Part shown: positions 42,476 to 50,757 of the stretch, one piece after another
Layout of the letters: each line of letters opens with the position of its first letter
How positions within the stretch are numbered: the first letter of the stretch is position 1
Source of the DNA: Thermosediminibacter oceani DSM 16646
Lineage (GTDB): Bacteria; Bacillota; Thermosediminibacteria; Thermosediminibacterales; Thermosediminibacteraceae
Length of the DNA: 64,000 nucleotides
Direction of reading: 5' to 3'
NCBI RefSeq assembly: GCF_000144645.1
Contig: NC_014377.1
Coordinates: 1,488,001-1,552,000, forward strand
Translations under genes and position numbers: made by a program
Notes under the pieces: model-generated
What the model was told of the DNA's origin: nothing
Databases searched by the model: none
The model's input: only the letters and a program-made list of their open reading frames with translations

Positions 42476-43828
42476 CTATGTCTTTTTGATCAATGCCACG
42501 CACTCCACGTGATGTGTGAAAGGGAACATGTCTACGGGTTGTACTAATTCGGTCCTGTATCCCCTATCTTCTAAGTACCTTAAGTCTCTCGCAAGAGTAG
42601 CGGGATTGCACGATACGTATACCATGCGGGGAGGATTCATTTTTACGGCCGCATCCAGTAGCTTTTCATCACACCCACGCCTGGGCGGATCCATCACTAT
42701 TACATCGGCTCTAATACCCCGTTCAACCAGCTGGGGCATTACTTCTTCAGCCGCTCCTTCAATGAATTCTACATTTTCTATTCCGTTCAATAAAGCGTTA
42801 TTCCTGGCATCCATTACAGCCTGGGGTACAACTTCGATGCCGTAAACCATCCTTGCCTTCCCGGCCAAAAACAAAGTTATTGTACCTATACCGCAGTAGG
42901 CATCGATAACGGTCTCTTCGCCCGTAAGCCCGGCGTATTCCATCACTTTTTTATAAAGTACCTCCACCTGCACCGGGTTAACCTGGAAGAAGGAGTTGGG
43001 CGAAAGGGTGAATTTTATTTCTCCTATAAAGTCGATAATATGAGGTTCGCCGTAGACCAGTATATTTTCATCGCCCATAATCACATTTGTCTTCTTCGTG
43101 TTAACATTAAGATAAACGCTTTTAAGGCCTTCTACGTTTTTCTCCAACGCGCCGAGTAGCTCCCTTAAATGAGGCACTTCCCTTCCGTTAATTACCAGCA
43201 CCACCATTACTTCACCGGTTTTGGCCCCTATTCTGGTCACCACGTGTCTGATAAGCCCCTTGTGGTTTATCTCGTCGTAAATCGATACCCGGAATTTTTC
43301 CATCCAATCCCGGACCACCTCTGCCGCCCGCCAGCTCAGTTCGTGCTGGATAAGACAACCTTCTATGGGGACCAGGTCATGGCTCCTCTTCATGTAAAAT
43401 CCTAATGCGGGCCGGTAGTCCTTCTTCCCCACCGGATACTGGGCTTTATTTCTATATTTCCATGGATCTTCCATCCCGATGGTATCAAACACTGTCGTGT
43501 ATATTCGGCCTATCCTCTCGAGGCTGTCCCTAACCTTTTGCGTTTTAAACTCCAGCTGCCCCTTATACGACAGGTGCTGGAGAGAGCACCCACCGCACTC
43601 GTCAGCATGGGGACACCGGGGGATGATTCGATCGGGCGACGGGGATATGATCTCCTCCGCCCGAGCTATAGCGTAGTTTTTTGAAACCTTTTCCACTACC
43701 GCCAGAACCCTTTCACCCTTTAACGCCCCTTCGACAAATACCGCAAGGCCGTCTACCCTCCCCACCCCCTGTCCTTCATGGGCCATGGCGGTTATATCTA
43801 TTGCGATTCGATCTCTTTTTTTAAGCAT
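42476..43828 (-). CDS. rlmD: 23S rRNA (uracil-C5)-methyltransferase, RlmD/RumA family
   Basis: A 450-residue SAM-dependent enzyme. Residues 1-58 are a TRAM domain (IAIDITAMAHEGQGVGRVDG). CPHADECGGCSLQHL holds the 4Fe-4S cysteines (about 73-87). The SAM site is VIDAYCGIGTITLFLA, and the catalytic cysteine lies in MVYVSCNPATLARDL. Several Clostridia have more than one member, with specificity for U1939 or U747. It stands 26 bases after trmL and probably shares its transcript. Confidence 0.93.
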   Translation of the reverse strand: MLKKRDRIAIDITAMAHEGQGVGRVDGLAVFVEGALKGERVLAVVEKVSKNYAIARAEEIISPSPDRIIPRCPHADECGGCSLQHLSYKGQLEFKTQKVRDSLERIGRIYTTVFDTIGMEDPWKYRNKAQYPVGKKDYRPALGFYMKRSHDLVPIEGCLIQHELSWRAAEVVRDWMEKFRVSIYDEINHKGLIRHVVTRIGAKTGEVMVVLVINGREVPHLRELLGALEKNVEGLKSVYLNVNTKKTNVIMGDENILVYGEPHIIDFIGEIKFTLSPNSFFQVNPVQVEVLYKKVMEYAGLTGEETVIDAYCGIGTITLFLAGKARMVYGIEVVPQAVMDARNNALLNGIENVEFIEGAAEEVMPQLVERGIRADVIVMDPPRRGCDEKLLDAAVKMNPPRMVYVSCNPATLARDLRYLEDRGYRTELVQPVDMFPFTHHVECVALIKKT

Positions 43829-43854
43829 CCCACCACCGCCTGTTAAATTTTATT

Positions 43855-44337
43855 TTATTTCCCGGAAGGGCCTTTTATTTTCAAGCCTTTAAAATTGTTC
43901 TGCCTCAGGGCCTCATAAAGTACTATAGCCGCAGCATTAGAGAGGTTCAAAGATCTGGCATCATCGACCATCGGTATCCTTACGCATCTTTCCCAATTGG
44001 CCTTTAGAAGTTCGAGGGGCAGGCCTGCGGTTTCTTTTCCGAACACCAGGTAGCTGCCCGGCTCGTAAATTACGTCCGTATAGCATTTTTCAGCTTTTGT
44101 CGTTAAAAAAAACATCGGCATACCCCGGTTTTTTTCTTCAAACTCGCTGTAGTTCGAGTAATACCTTACGTCCACCAGGTGCCAGTAATCCAGCCCGGCT
44201 CTCTTCAGGTACCTGTCTTCAAGGGAAAATCCCAGAGGGCCCACAAGGTGAAGTACCGCCCCCGTAGCAGCGCACGTCCGGGCGATATTTCCGGTGTTCT
44301 GTGGGATTTCCGGTTCTACCAGCACAATATGGAACAT
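43855..44337 (-). CDS. trmL: tRNA (cytidine/uridine-34-2'-O)-methyltransferase TrmL
   Basis: A 160-residue minimal SpoU-family enzyme with a knotted SAM site. Motif 1 is EIPQNTGNIARTCAATGA (about residues 9-26), motif 2 YLVFGKETAGLP (about 100-111) and motif 3 RIPMVDDARSLNLSNAAAIV (about 122-141). It methylates the wobble ribose of certain leucine tRNAs. GAGGCGGTG lies before the ATG. It follows the PHP phosphatase gene by 15 bases. Confidence 0.95.
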   Translation of the reverse strand: MFHIVLVEPEIPQNTGNIARTCAATGAVLHLVGPLGFSLEDRYLKRAGLDYWHLVDVRYYSNYSEFEEKNRGMPMFFLTTKAEKCYTDVIYEPGSYLVFGKETAGLPLELLKANWERCVRIPMVDDARSLNLSNAAAIVLYEALRQNNFKGLKIKGPSGK

Positions 44338-44352
44338 CTCACACCGCCTCTT

Positions 44353-45174
44353 TTAAATTTTGTACTGAAGTCTTTTCCTTTTTTCGAAATAGCACAATCT
44401 ATTAAAACCGTAAGATTTCACATATTCCAGCGCCCTGCCAAAATCCCTGCCCACATCTTCAGGCCTGTGGGCATCGGAATTGATCATGACGGGAATTTCA
44501 TACTTTTTCAGGTGACTCATAATGGCCGGTGACGGGTAAATCTCGCCAACGGGTTTCCTAATACCAGCGGTACTGATCTCGGCACACACATCCGCCCTCC
44601 GCATTGCAGCGGCTACTTTTTCGTAAACCGGTGTAAGATCCTTTACTGTCACATGACCGAAAACTTTTATCACGTCTATATGGGCTATAATGTCAAAAAT
44701 GTCCGACTCTATGGCTTTTACAAGCACACCGAAGTATTCCTTATGGGTTTCGTACACATCTCTGATCTCCCACTCCCGAATATAATCCGGATTGTCGAAT
44801 CCGAAATCGCCCAGCCAGTGGACCGAACCTATCACATAGTCAAAGGGGTATTTTAAAACAAAATCCCTTATTTCCCCTTCCCATTCCGGTATATAATCTA
44901 CTTCGATTCCAAGCTTTACCGGGAGCCCTTCGCTTTTGGCCTTTTCAACGACATCAATATACCACTCTATATCTTCGGTGGCCCTTTCTTCGTGCCATTT
45001 ACCCCTTGAGCCGCTACTTCGCCACAAGTGCTTCGCCTGGATAAACCTGTAGCAGTGCTCTGAAAAGCCCACTTCCTTAACGCATCTTTTTGCACCCTCT
45101 TCCAGAAATCTCTTCATCCATTCGATTGTATAAGGTCCCCGTTCCAGGTGTACATGGTAATCCCTCAGCTCCAT
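44353..45174 (-). CDS. PHP-domain phosphatase (histidinol-phosphatase-like)
   Basis: A 273-residue metal-dependent PHP phosphoesterase. Metal ligands are seen in DYHVHLE (residues 5-11), FSEHCYRF, GIEVDY, GSVHWLG, IAHIDVI and INSDAHRPEDVG. HisJ/HisK of histidine synthesis share this layout, but no other his gene is nearby, so the substrate is open. ATG 45174 is chosen because GGAG lies 8 bases upstream; GTG 45183 is the alternative. Confidence 0.85.
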   Translation of the reverse strand: MELRDYHVHLERGPYTIEWMKRFLEEGAKRCVKEVGFSEHCYRFIQAKHLWRSSGSRGKWHEERATEDIEWYIDVVEKAKSEGLPVKLGIEVDYIPEWEGEIRDFVLKYPFDYVIGSVHWLGDFGFDNPDYIREWEIRDVYETHKEYFGVLVKAIESDIFDIIAHIDVIKVFGHVTVKDLTPVYEKVAAAMRRADVCAEISTAGIRKPVGEIYPSPAIMSHLKKYEIPVMINSDAHRPEDVGRDFGRALEYVKSYGFNRLCYFEKRKRLQYKI

Positions 45175-45242
45175 TTTCCTCACTCCGCACCGGGTCTTTC
45201 CCCGCAGTTGTCTATCACGAATTCAATTATAGCATATTTCCA

Positions 45243-45785
45243 TTATGTTGAATAAAAAAACAGCGGATTTCTCCGCTGTTCGGGGTATGACTTAAGGAAG
45301 TGTTCACTTTGCAAAAAGTCACTGGTTAGTTTTGTAATTTTTCTCACAAATCTACTTATCCTGGTATTTTTAGATTCATCAAAAAGCTCTATGGGGCTAC
45401 CTTCTTCAACTATTTTTCCACTTTCCATAAGAATGACTCTATCTGCAACATCCTTTGCAAAGTCCATTTCGTGAGTAACAATTAGCATTGTCATATGGCA
45501 ATTATTACTTCCAAAACTTCTCCCACAAGTTCAGGGTCAAGGACCGAAGTAGGTTCGTCCATCAATATTATTTCTGGCTCCACTGCTAAAGCTCTAGCAA
45601 TTGCAACCCGTTGCTGCTGTCCGCCTGATAGCTTAGAAGGATATAAATGCTTTTTCTCTTCAAGTCCTACCTGTTTAAGATATTTCATAGCAATTTTTTC
45701 AGCATCAATTCTTCTCATTCTTTTAACCGTTATCAGCGGCTCCATAATATTTTCCAAGGCAGTTTTGTTAGTTAAGTCCATATAA
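45243..45785 (-). pseudogene. Polar amino acid ABC transporter ATPase, truncated and frameshifted
   Basis: The first readable part starts at about 45785 with [20 protein letters not shown], then [15 protein letters not shown] and [20 protein letters not shown], and is thus missing about the first 85 residues including Walker A. Near 45490 the frame changes to [20 protein letters not shown] and on to the C terminus. The break point coincides with the IS256-like remnant at 45790-46096. No permease or binding-protein gene is adjacent. This gene is dead. Confidence 0.85.
45254..45280 (-). terminator. Terminator of the truncated ATPase gene
   Basis: AACAGCGGA (45259-45267) and TCCGCTGTT (45272-45280) form the stem; T7 follows on the minus strand (45260-45254). 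Confidence 0.75.
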
Positions 45786-45789
45786 TTGT

Positions 45790-46096
45790 GTAAAATGGAT
45801 GTATTAGAATCTGGATTTGAAGATGTCATAGCGGTATTAGAGTTTCCCGAGCGGTATAGGAAAAGACTTCGAACTACAAACGGGAAAGAAGCGGCTAAAC
45901 GAAGAAATACGCCAAAGTGCAAGGTTCAAGGATCTTTCCAAACCGTGAATCAGCCATTCGTCTAATTGGATCATTACTTATGGAACAGGACGAAAAATGG
46001 GCTTCTGGAAAAAAATACTCAGATATGTCCGAATACTTTGAGTGGCAAAAAGAAAGCTCGAAAAAAGTAAAGGAAAAGGTGGTTTCGATAAGTTAA
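45790..46096 (+). mobile_element. IS256 (Mutator)-family transposase remnant
   Basis: Read in three frames: [20 protein letters not shown] and RTTN; then [12 protein letters not shown]; then RIFPNRESAIRLIGSLLMEQ and DEKWASGKKYSDMSEYF, with stop at 46094-46096. These match the C-terminal end of IS256-type transposases, interrupted by at least two frameshifts. The rest of the element is gone. Its edge is the point where the neighbouring ATPase gene is cut. Confidence 0.8.
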
Positions 46097-46213
46097 CTTT
46101 TATTGCTTAATTCTAACCAGAGGGAATTTTACACAAAAAAATTGGACTTGATCTTCTATATATTTCTATAGTAATTATTCATTTTTTCTTTAATTCTGTG
46201 TTTATCTAGTAAG

Positions 46214-46239
46214 AAAAAAATCGGCGGATTTCTCCGCCG
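46214..46239 (-). terminator. Terminator of the methionine lyase-NhaC operon
   Basis: CGGCGGA (46222-46228) and TCCGCCG (46233-46239) pair, and a T run follows on the minus strand (46220-46214). Confidence 0.8.
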
Positions 46240-46278
46240 TCTATGCTTTTTGTAATTACCTTGTTTTACTTGCAATTT

Positions 46279-47574
46279 TTATGACCTGATCGCCCTAGGA
46301 ATACCGAAGGCTATAGCCGCCAGTGCCATGAACCCAAGCAGATAAGGATAATAGAGGAAAGGCATTATCTCTACCGGTGACAGCTTGGCTATGCTGCCGG
46401 CAAGAAGGAGCTGGGCGCCGTAAGGTATTATACCCTGCCATACGCAGGAAAATATATCGAGCATACTTGCACTTCTTCTTGGATCGACACCATTTTCCTC
46501 GGCCATCTTTTTGGCCATGGGGCCGGTAATAACGATTGCCACGGTGTTGTTCGCCGTGCATATATCGGCCACCGAAACCAATGCGCCTATACCCAATTCG
46601 GCGCCCTTGCGGCTTCTTATGCGGCGGCTTATGAAGTCAAGCAGGTAATCTATACCGCCTTCTTTCGTGATCATAGCGGCAAGGCCGCCGATCAGCAGTG
46701 AAAGAATAAATATCTCCTGCATGGTGCCGAAGCCCTCGTACATTTTCTGCGTAAAAGAGATGAGGGTAAAACTTCCATCGGCAAGGCCGATAGCTCCCGC
46801 AAGTATTATTCCGATGAGCAGCACCAGAAACACGTTCATCCCCATTAATGCCAGCACTAGCACTGAAACGTAGGGTAATATTTTAATAAAATTATACTCA
46901 AGGCCCTGCGGGATCTGACCCGTTATCCCCGTAAAAGCAAGTAAAGCTATTGTTATCAAAGCCGCCGGCAGGGCGATCTTGAAGTTCATGATAAACTTGT
47001 CCTTCATAGCGCAGCCCTGGGTCCTGGTGGCGGCTATGGTAGTATCGGATATCATGGACAAATTATCTCCGAACATGGCACCACCTACCACGGTACCTAC
47101 AGCTACTGCTAGAGGTATCTGGGCTTTTAATGCCATGTCCACCGCTATCGGGCATACCGCCGCAATCGTGCCCATGGAAGTTCCCATTGCCGTGGACACA
47201 AAGGCCGATATTATGAATAAACCGGGTAGTATCATATTAGGAGGAATCACGGAGAGTCCGAAGTTAACTGTCGAGTCTACTCCGCCCATGGCGTTTGCCA
47301 CGGTAGAAAAAGCTCCCGCTAAAAGGTATATCATGCACATTATTATTATATTTGAATCTCCAACTCCGCTGATGAAACTTTCCATCTTTTCATCAAGGGA
47401 GCCTTTAAAAAGGATAAAAGCAACGGTGATACCTGCAACTGCTGCCACTGGCGATGGAAGCTGGTAAAAGGCAAATTCTACGCCTTTGCTGTTGAAATAA
47501 ATCCCGCTTCCCAGGAAGAGCGCGAGAAATACTGCAAGGGGTAATAGAGCAAGAGGGTTTTTACCGCTTTTCAT
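46279..47574 (-). CDS. NhaC-type sodium/proton antiporter family transporter
   Basis: A 431-residue membrane protein with about eleven helices. Family signs are STAMGTSMGTIAAVCPIAVD and GGAMFGDNLSMISDTTIAA. Biochemically known NhaC-family members include a sodium/proton antiporter and a malate/lactate antiporter, and a subgroup (MetT) has been proposed to import methionine. It lies 24 bases after the methionine gamma-lyase gene and shares its sigma-54 promoter, so a methionine or product transporter is a reasonable inference. Confidence 0.85.
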   Translation of the reverse strand: MKSGKNPLALLPLAVFLALFLGSGIYFNSKGVEFAFYQLPSPVAAVAGITVAFILFKGSLDEKMESFISGVGDSNIIIMCMIYLLAGAFSTVANAMGGVDSTVNFGLSVIPPNMILPGLFIISAFVSTAMGTSMGTIAAVCPIAVDMALKAQIPLAVAVGTVVGGAMFGDNLSMISDTTIAATRTQGCAMKDKFIMNFKIALPAALITIALLAFTGITGQIPQGLEYNFIKILPYVSVLVLALMGMNVFLVLLIGIILAGAIGLADGSFTLISFTQKMYEGFGTMQEIFILSLLIGGLAAMITKEGGIDYLLDFISRRIRSRKGAELGIGALVSVADICTANNTVAIVITGPMAKKMAEENGVDPRRSASMLDIFSCVWQGIIPYGAQLLLAGSIAKLSPVEIMPFLYYPYLLGFMALAAIAFGIPRAIRS

Positions 47575-47598
47575 CTCTAACTCCTTTCTAAATGAGCT

Positions 47599-48804
47599 TT
47601 AGGCCCCGGTTGAAAATCCATCTTTTAACCCCTTCTGCACCTTTTCAAGGGCTTGATCCAGGTCTCCAATTATATCCTCCACATCCTCTATACCAACGGA
47701 CAGTCTAACCAGACCGTCGGTTATTCCGGCCTTCAGCCTCTCCTCCCTAGGAACGGGGGAATGGGTCATAGATGCTGGATGCTGGATCAGAGAATCGACA
47801 CAACCGAGGCTTACAGCCAGCGTTATCATTTTTACACTGTTCATCAACAGCTTTCCTGCCTCGATTCCGCCTCTGAGCTCGAAGCTTATCATGCCGCCGA
47901 AGCCGTCCATCTGCCGCTTGGCCAGGTCATGCTGCGGATGGGATGGTAAACCCGGATAGTAGACTCTCTCGATCATTGGATGGCCTTCCAGGTATTCGGC
48001 CACCTTCTGCGCATTCTGGCAGTGGCGCTCCATGCGCAATCCCAGAGTTTTCAATCCTCTGATGAGGAGCCAGGCGTCAAAGGGGCCTATTACGCCTCCG
48101 ATATCCTTGAGATACGGCATCTTCATTTCAGTTATCAGGTCTTTCGGGCCGACGATTATACCTCCTATGACGTCACCGTGGCCGCCGATATACTTGGTGG
48201 CGCTGTGGACCACCACGTCCGCCCCATGTTCTATAGGCCTCTGCAGATACGGCGACATGAAGGTATTGTCGACCACCAGCCTTGCTCCGAACTTATGGGC
48301 TATTTCTGCGGCACCTTTAAGGTCAATCAGCTTCAGCGTGGGGTTGGCCGGTGTCTCCACATAAACAACTTTTGTATTGGGTTTCATAGCCTTTTCAAGA
48401 TTCGTCAGGTCAGAAGCATCCGTGAAAGTAACATCTATACCGTATTTGGGTGCCACATGGCTTAAAAAGCTGTGAGTGCATCCGTACAGCGCATCACTTG
48501 CCACCACATGGTCCCCTTGTTTTAACAGGGTAAAGAGCACCGTTGAAATGGCCGCCATACCGGAAGCGGTGGCTATGGCAGCTTCACCGCCTTCGAGGAC
48601 TGCCATCTTTTCTTCAAGTTCCGTTATGGTTGGGTTTCCAAGCCTGGTATATATATAACCTTCTTCCTGGCCTGCAAAACGGCGCGCCCCCTGGTCCACG
48701 TTTTCAAAAACAAAGGTTGACGTCTGATAAATCGGCGTCACGTGGGACCCCGTTACCGGGTCGTGTTTTTGTCCCGCGTGAACGGCTTTGGTATTGAATC
48801 CCAT
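47599..48804 (-). CDS. megL: Methionine gamma-lyase (Cys/Met metabolism PLP enzyme)
   Basis: A 401-residue PLP enzyme. TRLGNPT is at about residue 60, [12 protein letters not shown] at about 187, and the PLP lysine lies in [17 protein letters not shown] (about 205-220). Methionine gamma-lyase splits methionine into methanethiol, 2-oxobutyrate and ammonia; cystathionine gamma-lyase/synthase are close relatives. I start it at ATG 48804 ([12 protein letters not shown]) with CAGGAGGG upstream; a longer frame upstream would run into the sigma-54 promoter. The adjacent sigma-54 activator and transporter point to catabolism, not synthesis. 2-Oxobutyrate could enter the Ior-Ptb-Buk route described below. 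Confidence 0.85.
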   Translation of the reverse strand: MGFNTKAVHAGQKHDPVTGSHVTPIYQTSTFVFENVDQGARRFAGQEEGYIYTRLGNPTITELEEKMAVLEGGEAAIATASGMAAISTVLFTLLKQGDHVVASDALYGCTHSFLSHVAPKYGIDVTFTDASDLTNLEKAMKPNTKVVYVETPANPTLKLIDLKGAAEIAHKFGARLVVDNTFMSPYLQRPIEHGADVVVHSATKYIGGHGDVIGGIIVGPKDLITEMKMPYLKDIGGVIGPFDAWLLIRGLKTLGLRMERHCQNAQKVAEYLEGHPMIERVYYPGLPSHPQHDLAKRQMDGFGGMISFELRGGIEAGKLLMNSVKMITLAVSLGCVDSLIQHPASMTHSPVPREERLKAGITDGLVRLSVGIEDVEDIIGDLDQALEKVQKGLKDGFSTGA

Positions 48805-48844
48805 ATGATTCCCTCCTGTATAAAATTCTTTATTCAATAAAACT

Positions 48845-48860
48845 TGCAAAAACCGTGCCA
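48845..48860 (-). promoter_or_regulatory. Sigma-54 promoter of the methionine lyase operon
   Basis: TGGCACGGTTTTTGCA on the minus strand (48860-48845) matches the sigma-54 consensus TGGCAC-N5-TTGCA exactly. It lies about 40 bases before the lyase ATG. Confidence 0.9.
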
Positions 48861-48889
48861 TTGTTGGAGGGGCTTTTTTAACACCATCG

Positions 48890-48959
48890 TGGTAAAATAA
48901 TTTACCAGCGGGGCGAAAAATGCGGTTATTAACATATCCAATGGTCAATTTTTTTACCG
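48890..48959 (-). promoter_or_regulatory. Activator sites upstream of the sigma-54 promoter
   Basis: A perfect inverted repeat TGGTAAA-ATAA-TTTACCA is at 48890-48907. A looser copy TGGTCAATTTTTTTACCG is at 48942-48959. They lie about 30-100 bases upstream of the promoter and fit enhancer-type binding by the neighbouring AAA+ regulator. Confidence 0.6.
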
Positions 48960-48960
48960 T

Positions 48961-50547
48961 TTAATCGAACCAGCGAGCTTCTTTTTTTATCCCGTAATTT
49001 TTCATCTTGTTCAACACCGTAGCGTGGGTCACACCCAAAAGCCTTGCCGCTTCCCTCACGCTCCTTGAGTTTTCCAGTGCTTCAAGAATCGCCTTCTTTT
49101 CGACTTCCGCCACCACTTCTTTCAGGCTCTTGAAGGCTTTCCCGCTACCCCGCGGGGAACCCGGCGACTCGTTGAATTCCTCTTCTTTTAAAATAAGGTG
49201 TTCCGTCCCGATGACTTCGTCGTCGCACAGGTTCATGGCCCTCTCTATGACATTGGAAAGCTCCCTCACGTTTCCCGGCCAGTCGTATTCCATAAGCTTT
49301 TTCATCGCATCGGGGCTTATATTCGAAACCTTTTTGTTCATCTTCTGGCTCAGTTTCTTTATAAGGTGCATGGCCAAAAGCGGAATATCTTCCTTCCTTT
49401 CTCTGAGCGGCGGTATGAAGACGGGGATCACGTTGAGCCTGTAATAAAGGTCTTCTCTAAACTGGCCGTCCCTCATCAGCTTCTCCAGGTTCCTGTTCGT
49501 AGCAGCTATTATCCTCACATCCACCGGGATTTCCTCATTTCCCCCCACCCTCCGGATTTTGCCTTCCTGGAGCACCCGGAGCAGTTTGACCTGCAGGTGG
49601 GTTGAAAGTTCCCCTATCTCGTCGAGGAATAGCGTACCCTTGTCGGCATATTTAAACAGCCCCTGTTTCCCGCCCTTTTTTGCTCCTGTAAAAGCTCCTT
49701 CCTCATAACCGAACAGTTCGCTTTCCAGCAGCGTATCGGGTATGGCGGCACAGTTTACGGCCACAAAGGGTCTATCGCGCCTCGGGCTTGCCATGTGGAT
49801 GGACCGGGCGAAAAGCTCCTTGCCGGTCCCGCTCTCCCCTCTTATGAGTACCGTGGAGTTTCCCTTTGCAGCAATTTTTGCTATTTCCTTGACCTTTCTG
49901 ATTTTGTCGCTTTCTCCCAGTATCTCGTCGAAGGTTATCATGGCCGGCTGGGTAAAGGAGTAAACCAAGTTCATGACGCTCTCTATATCCTGCAGTGACG
50001 CCACGGCTCCCACCGGATTCCCGTCCTCGTCCAGGATGGGGCGGCCGGAAGTGATATAATGGCTTTTGGACTTTTCGCTGTTCAGCACTATCTCCACATT
50101 ATCGTAGCTTTCTCCGGTTTTTACGGTCCTGAGCATGGGTAAATTCGGTGATAGTATTTCGGATATCTGCTTACCAACAGCTTCCTGTGCCCTTATCTTG
50201 AGTATTTTTTCAGCCGCAGGATTGAATGTGGTTATTATACCGTTTTTATCGATGGCAATTATACCCTCACTGGTCGCATCGAGGACAGCTTTAATCTTTT
50301 TTTCCCTCTCCTCCTGGGGCAGCAGCTTTATTTCATCTACTTCGAGGACATCTTCTTCCAGGAGGAGCTGTTTTTTTAAAAAATCGAAGGAAAGCGAGTC
50401 GTTTTTTTCGATTTTTAACCAGGCATACCCCGGGCCAACTTCCATAGCCTTGAGGTTTATGCCGTACCTATAAAGAATCTTCAAAATATCAAGGGCCATA
50501 CCGACCCTGTCCCTGGTCTTCACCATGAAGCGAAGTGTTTCCATCAT
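48961..50547 (-). CDS. Sigma-54-dependent activator with ACT and PAS domains
   Basis: A 528-residue TyrR/RocR-like activator. Residues 1-75 resemble an ACT domain (MVKTRDRVGMALDILKILYR), residues about 82-200 a PAS domain (GIIAIDKNGIITTFNPAAEKI), and residues about 215-440 the AAA+ domain with GESGTGKE (Walker A), EEGAFTGA (the sigma-54 contact loop) and [11 protein letters not shown] (Walker B). A Fis-type helix-turn-helix ends the protein (SVREAARLLGVTHATVLNKM). ACT domains usually bind amino acids, so methionine or a related amino acid may be the signal. It lies upstream of the lyase operon with the sigma-54 promoter between them. Confidence 0.92.
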   Translation of the reverse strand: MMETLRFMVKTRDRVGMALDILKILYRYGINLKAMEVGPGYAWLKIEKNDSLSFDFLKKQLLLEEDVLEVDEIKLLPQEEREKKIKAVLDATSEGIIAIDKNGIITTFNPAAEKILKIRAQEAVGKQISEILSPNLPMLRTVKTGESYDNVEIVLNSEKSKSHYITSGRPILDEDGNPVGAVASLQDIESVMNLVYSFTQPAMITFDEILGESDKIRKVKEIAKIAAKGNSTVLIRGESGTGKELFARSIHMASPRRDRPFVAVNCAAIPDTLLESELFGYEEGAFTGAKKGGKQGLFKYADKGTLFLDEIGELSTHLQVKLLRVLQEGKIRRVGGNEEIPVDVRIIAATNRNLEKLMRDGQFREDLYYRLNVIPVFIPPLRERKEDIPLLAMHLIKKLSQKMNKKVSNISPDAMKKLMEYDWPGNVRELSNVIERAMNLCDDEVIGTEHLILKEEEFNESPGSPRGSGKAFKSLKEVVAEVEKKAILEALENSRSVREAARLLGVTHATVLNKMKNYGIKKEARWFD

Positions 50548-50610
50548 TCCGGCATCACCCCTTTCTACCTCTTCTTAATTGTACAAAAAATCAGCCCCGA
50601 ATTCCATGCC

Positions 50611-50640
50611 AAAAAAAGGAGCTGCGAAAATCGCAGCTCC
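50611..50640 (-). terminator. Terminator of the MetP-MetS operon
   Basis: GGAGCTGCGA (50618-50627) and TCGCAGCTCC (50631-50640) form a perfect 10-base stem with a 3-base loop, and T7 follows on the minus strand. The stem begins right after the metS stop codon. Confidence 0.9.
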
Positions 50641-50742
50641 TTATTTGGTCTGGTGCTTCACCAGACTGCTCATCGTGACGAAAACCCCAGTTATTATAAA
50701 GACCCATGCAAAACCTAAGAAAAACAGCGCTCCACCGGACAT
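50641..50742 (-). CDS. metS: MetS-like small subunit of the sodium symporter
   Basis: A 33-codon gene starting at ATG 50742 with GGGAGG 8 bases upstream. The product starts MSGGALFFLGFAWVFIITGV and is a single membrane helix with a short polar tail (KHQTK). Small MetS proteins follow MetP transporters and are needed for methionine/alanine uptake in Corynebacterium. It starts 15 bases after the symporter stop and ends at a terminator. Confidence 0.8.
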   Translation of the reverse strand: MSGGALFFLGFAWVFIITGVFVTMSSLVKHQTK

Positions 50743-50757
50743 ATTTTACGCCTCCCT

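Noticed and set aside
48805-48960. SAM or T-box riboswitch before methionine gamma-lyase
   Set aside because: I looked for leader stems and found only the sigma-54 promoter and palindromic activator sites.
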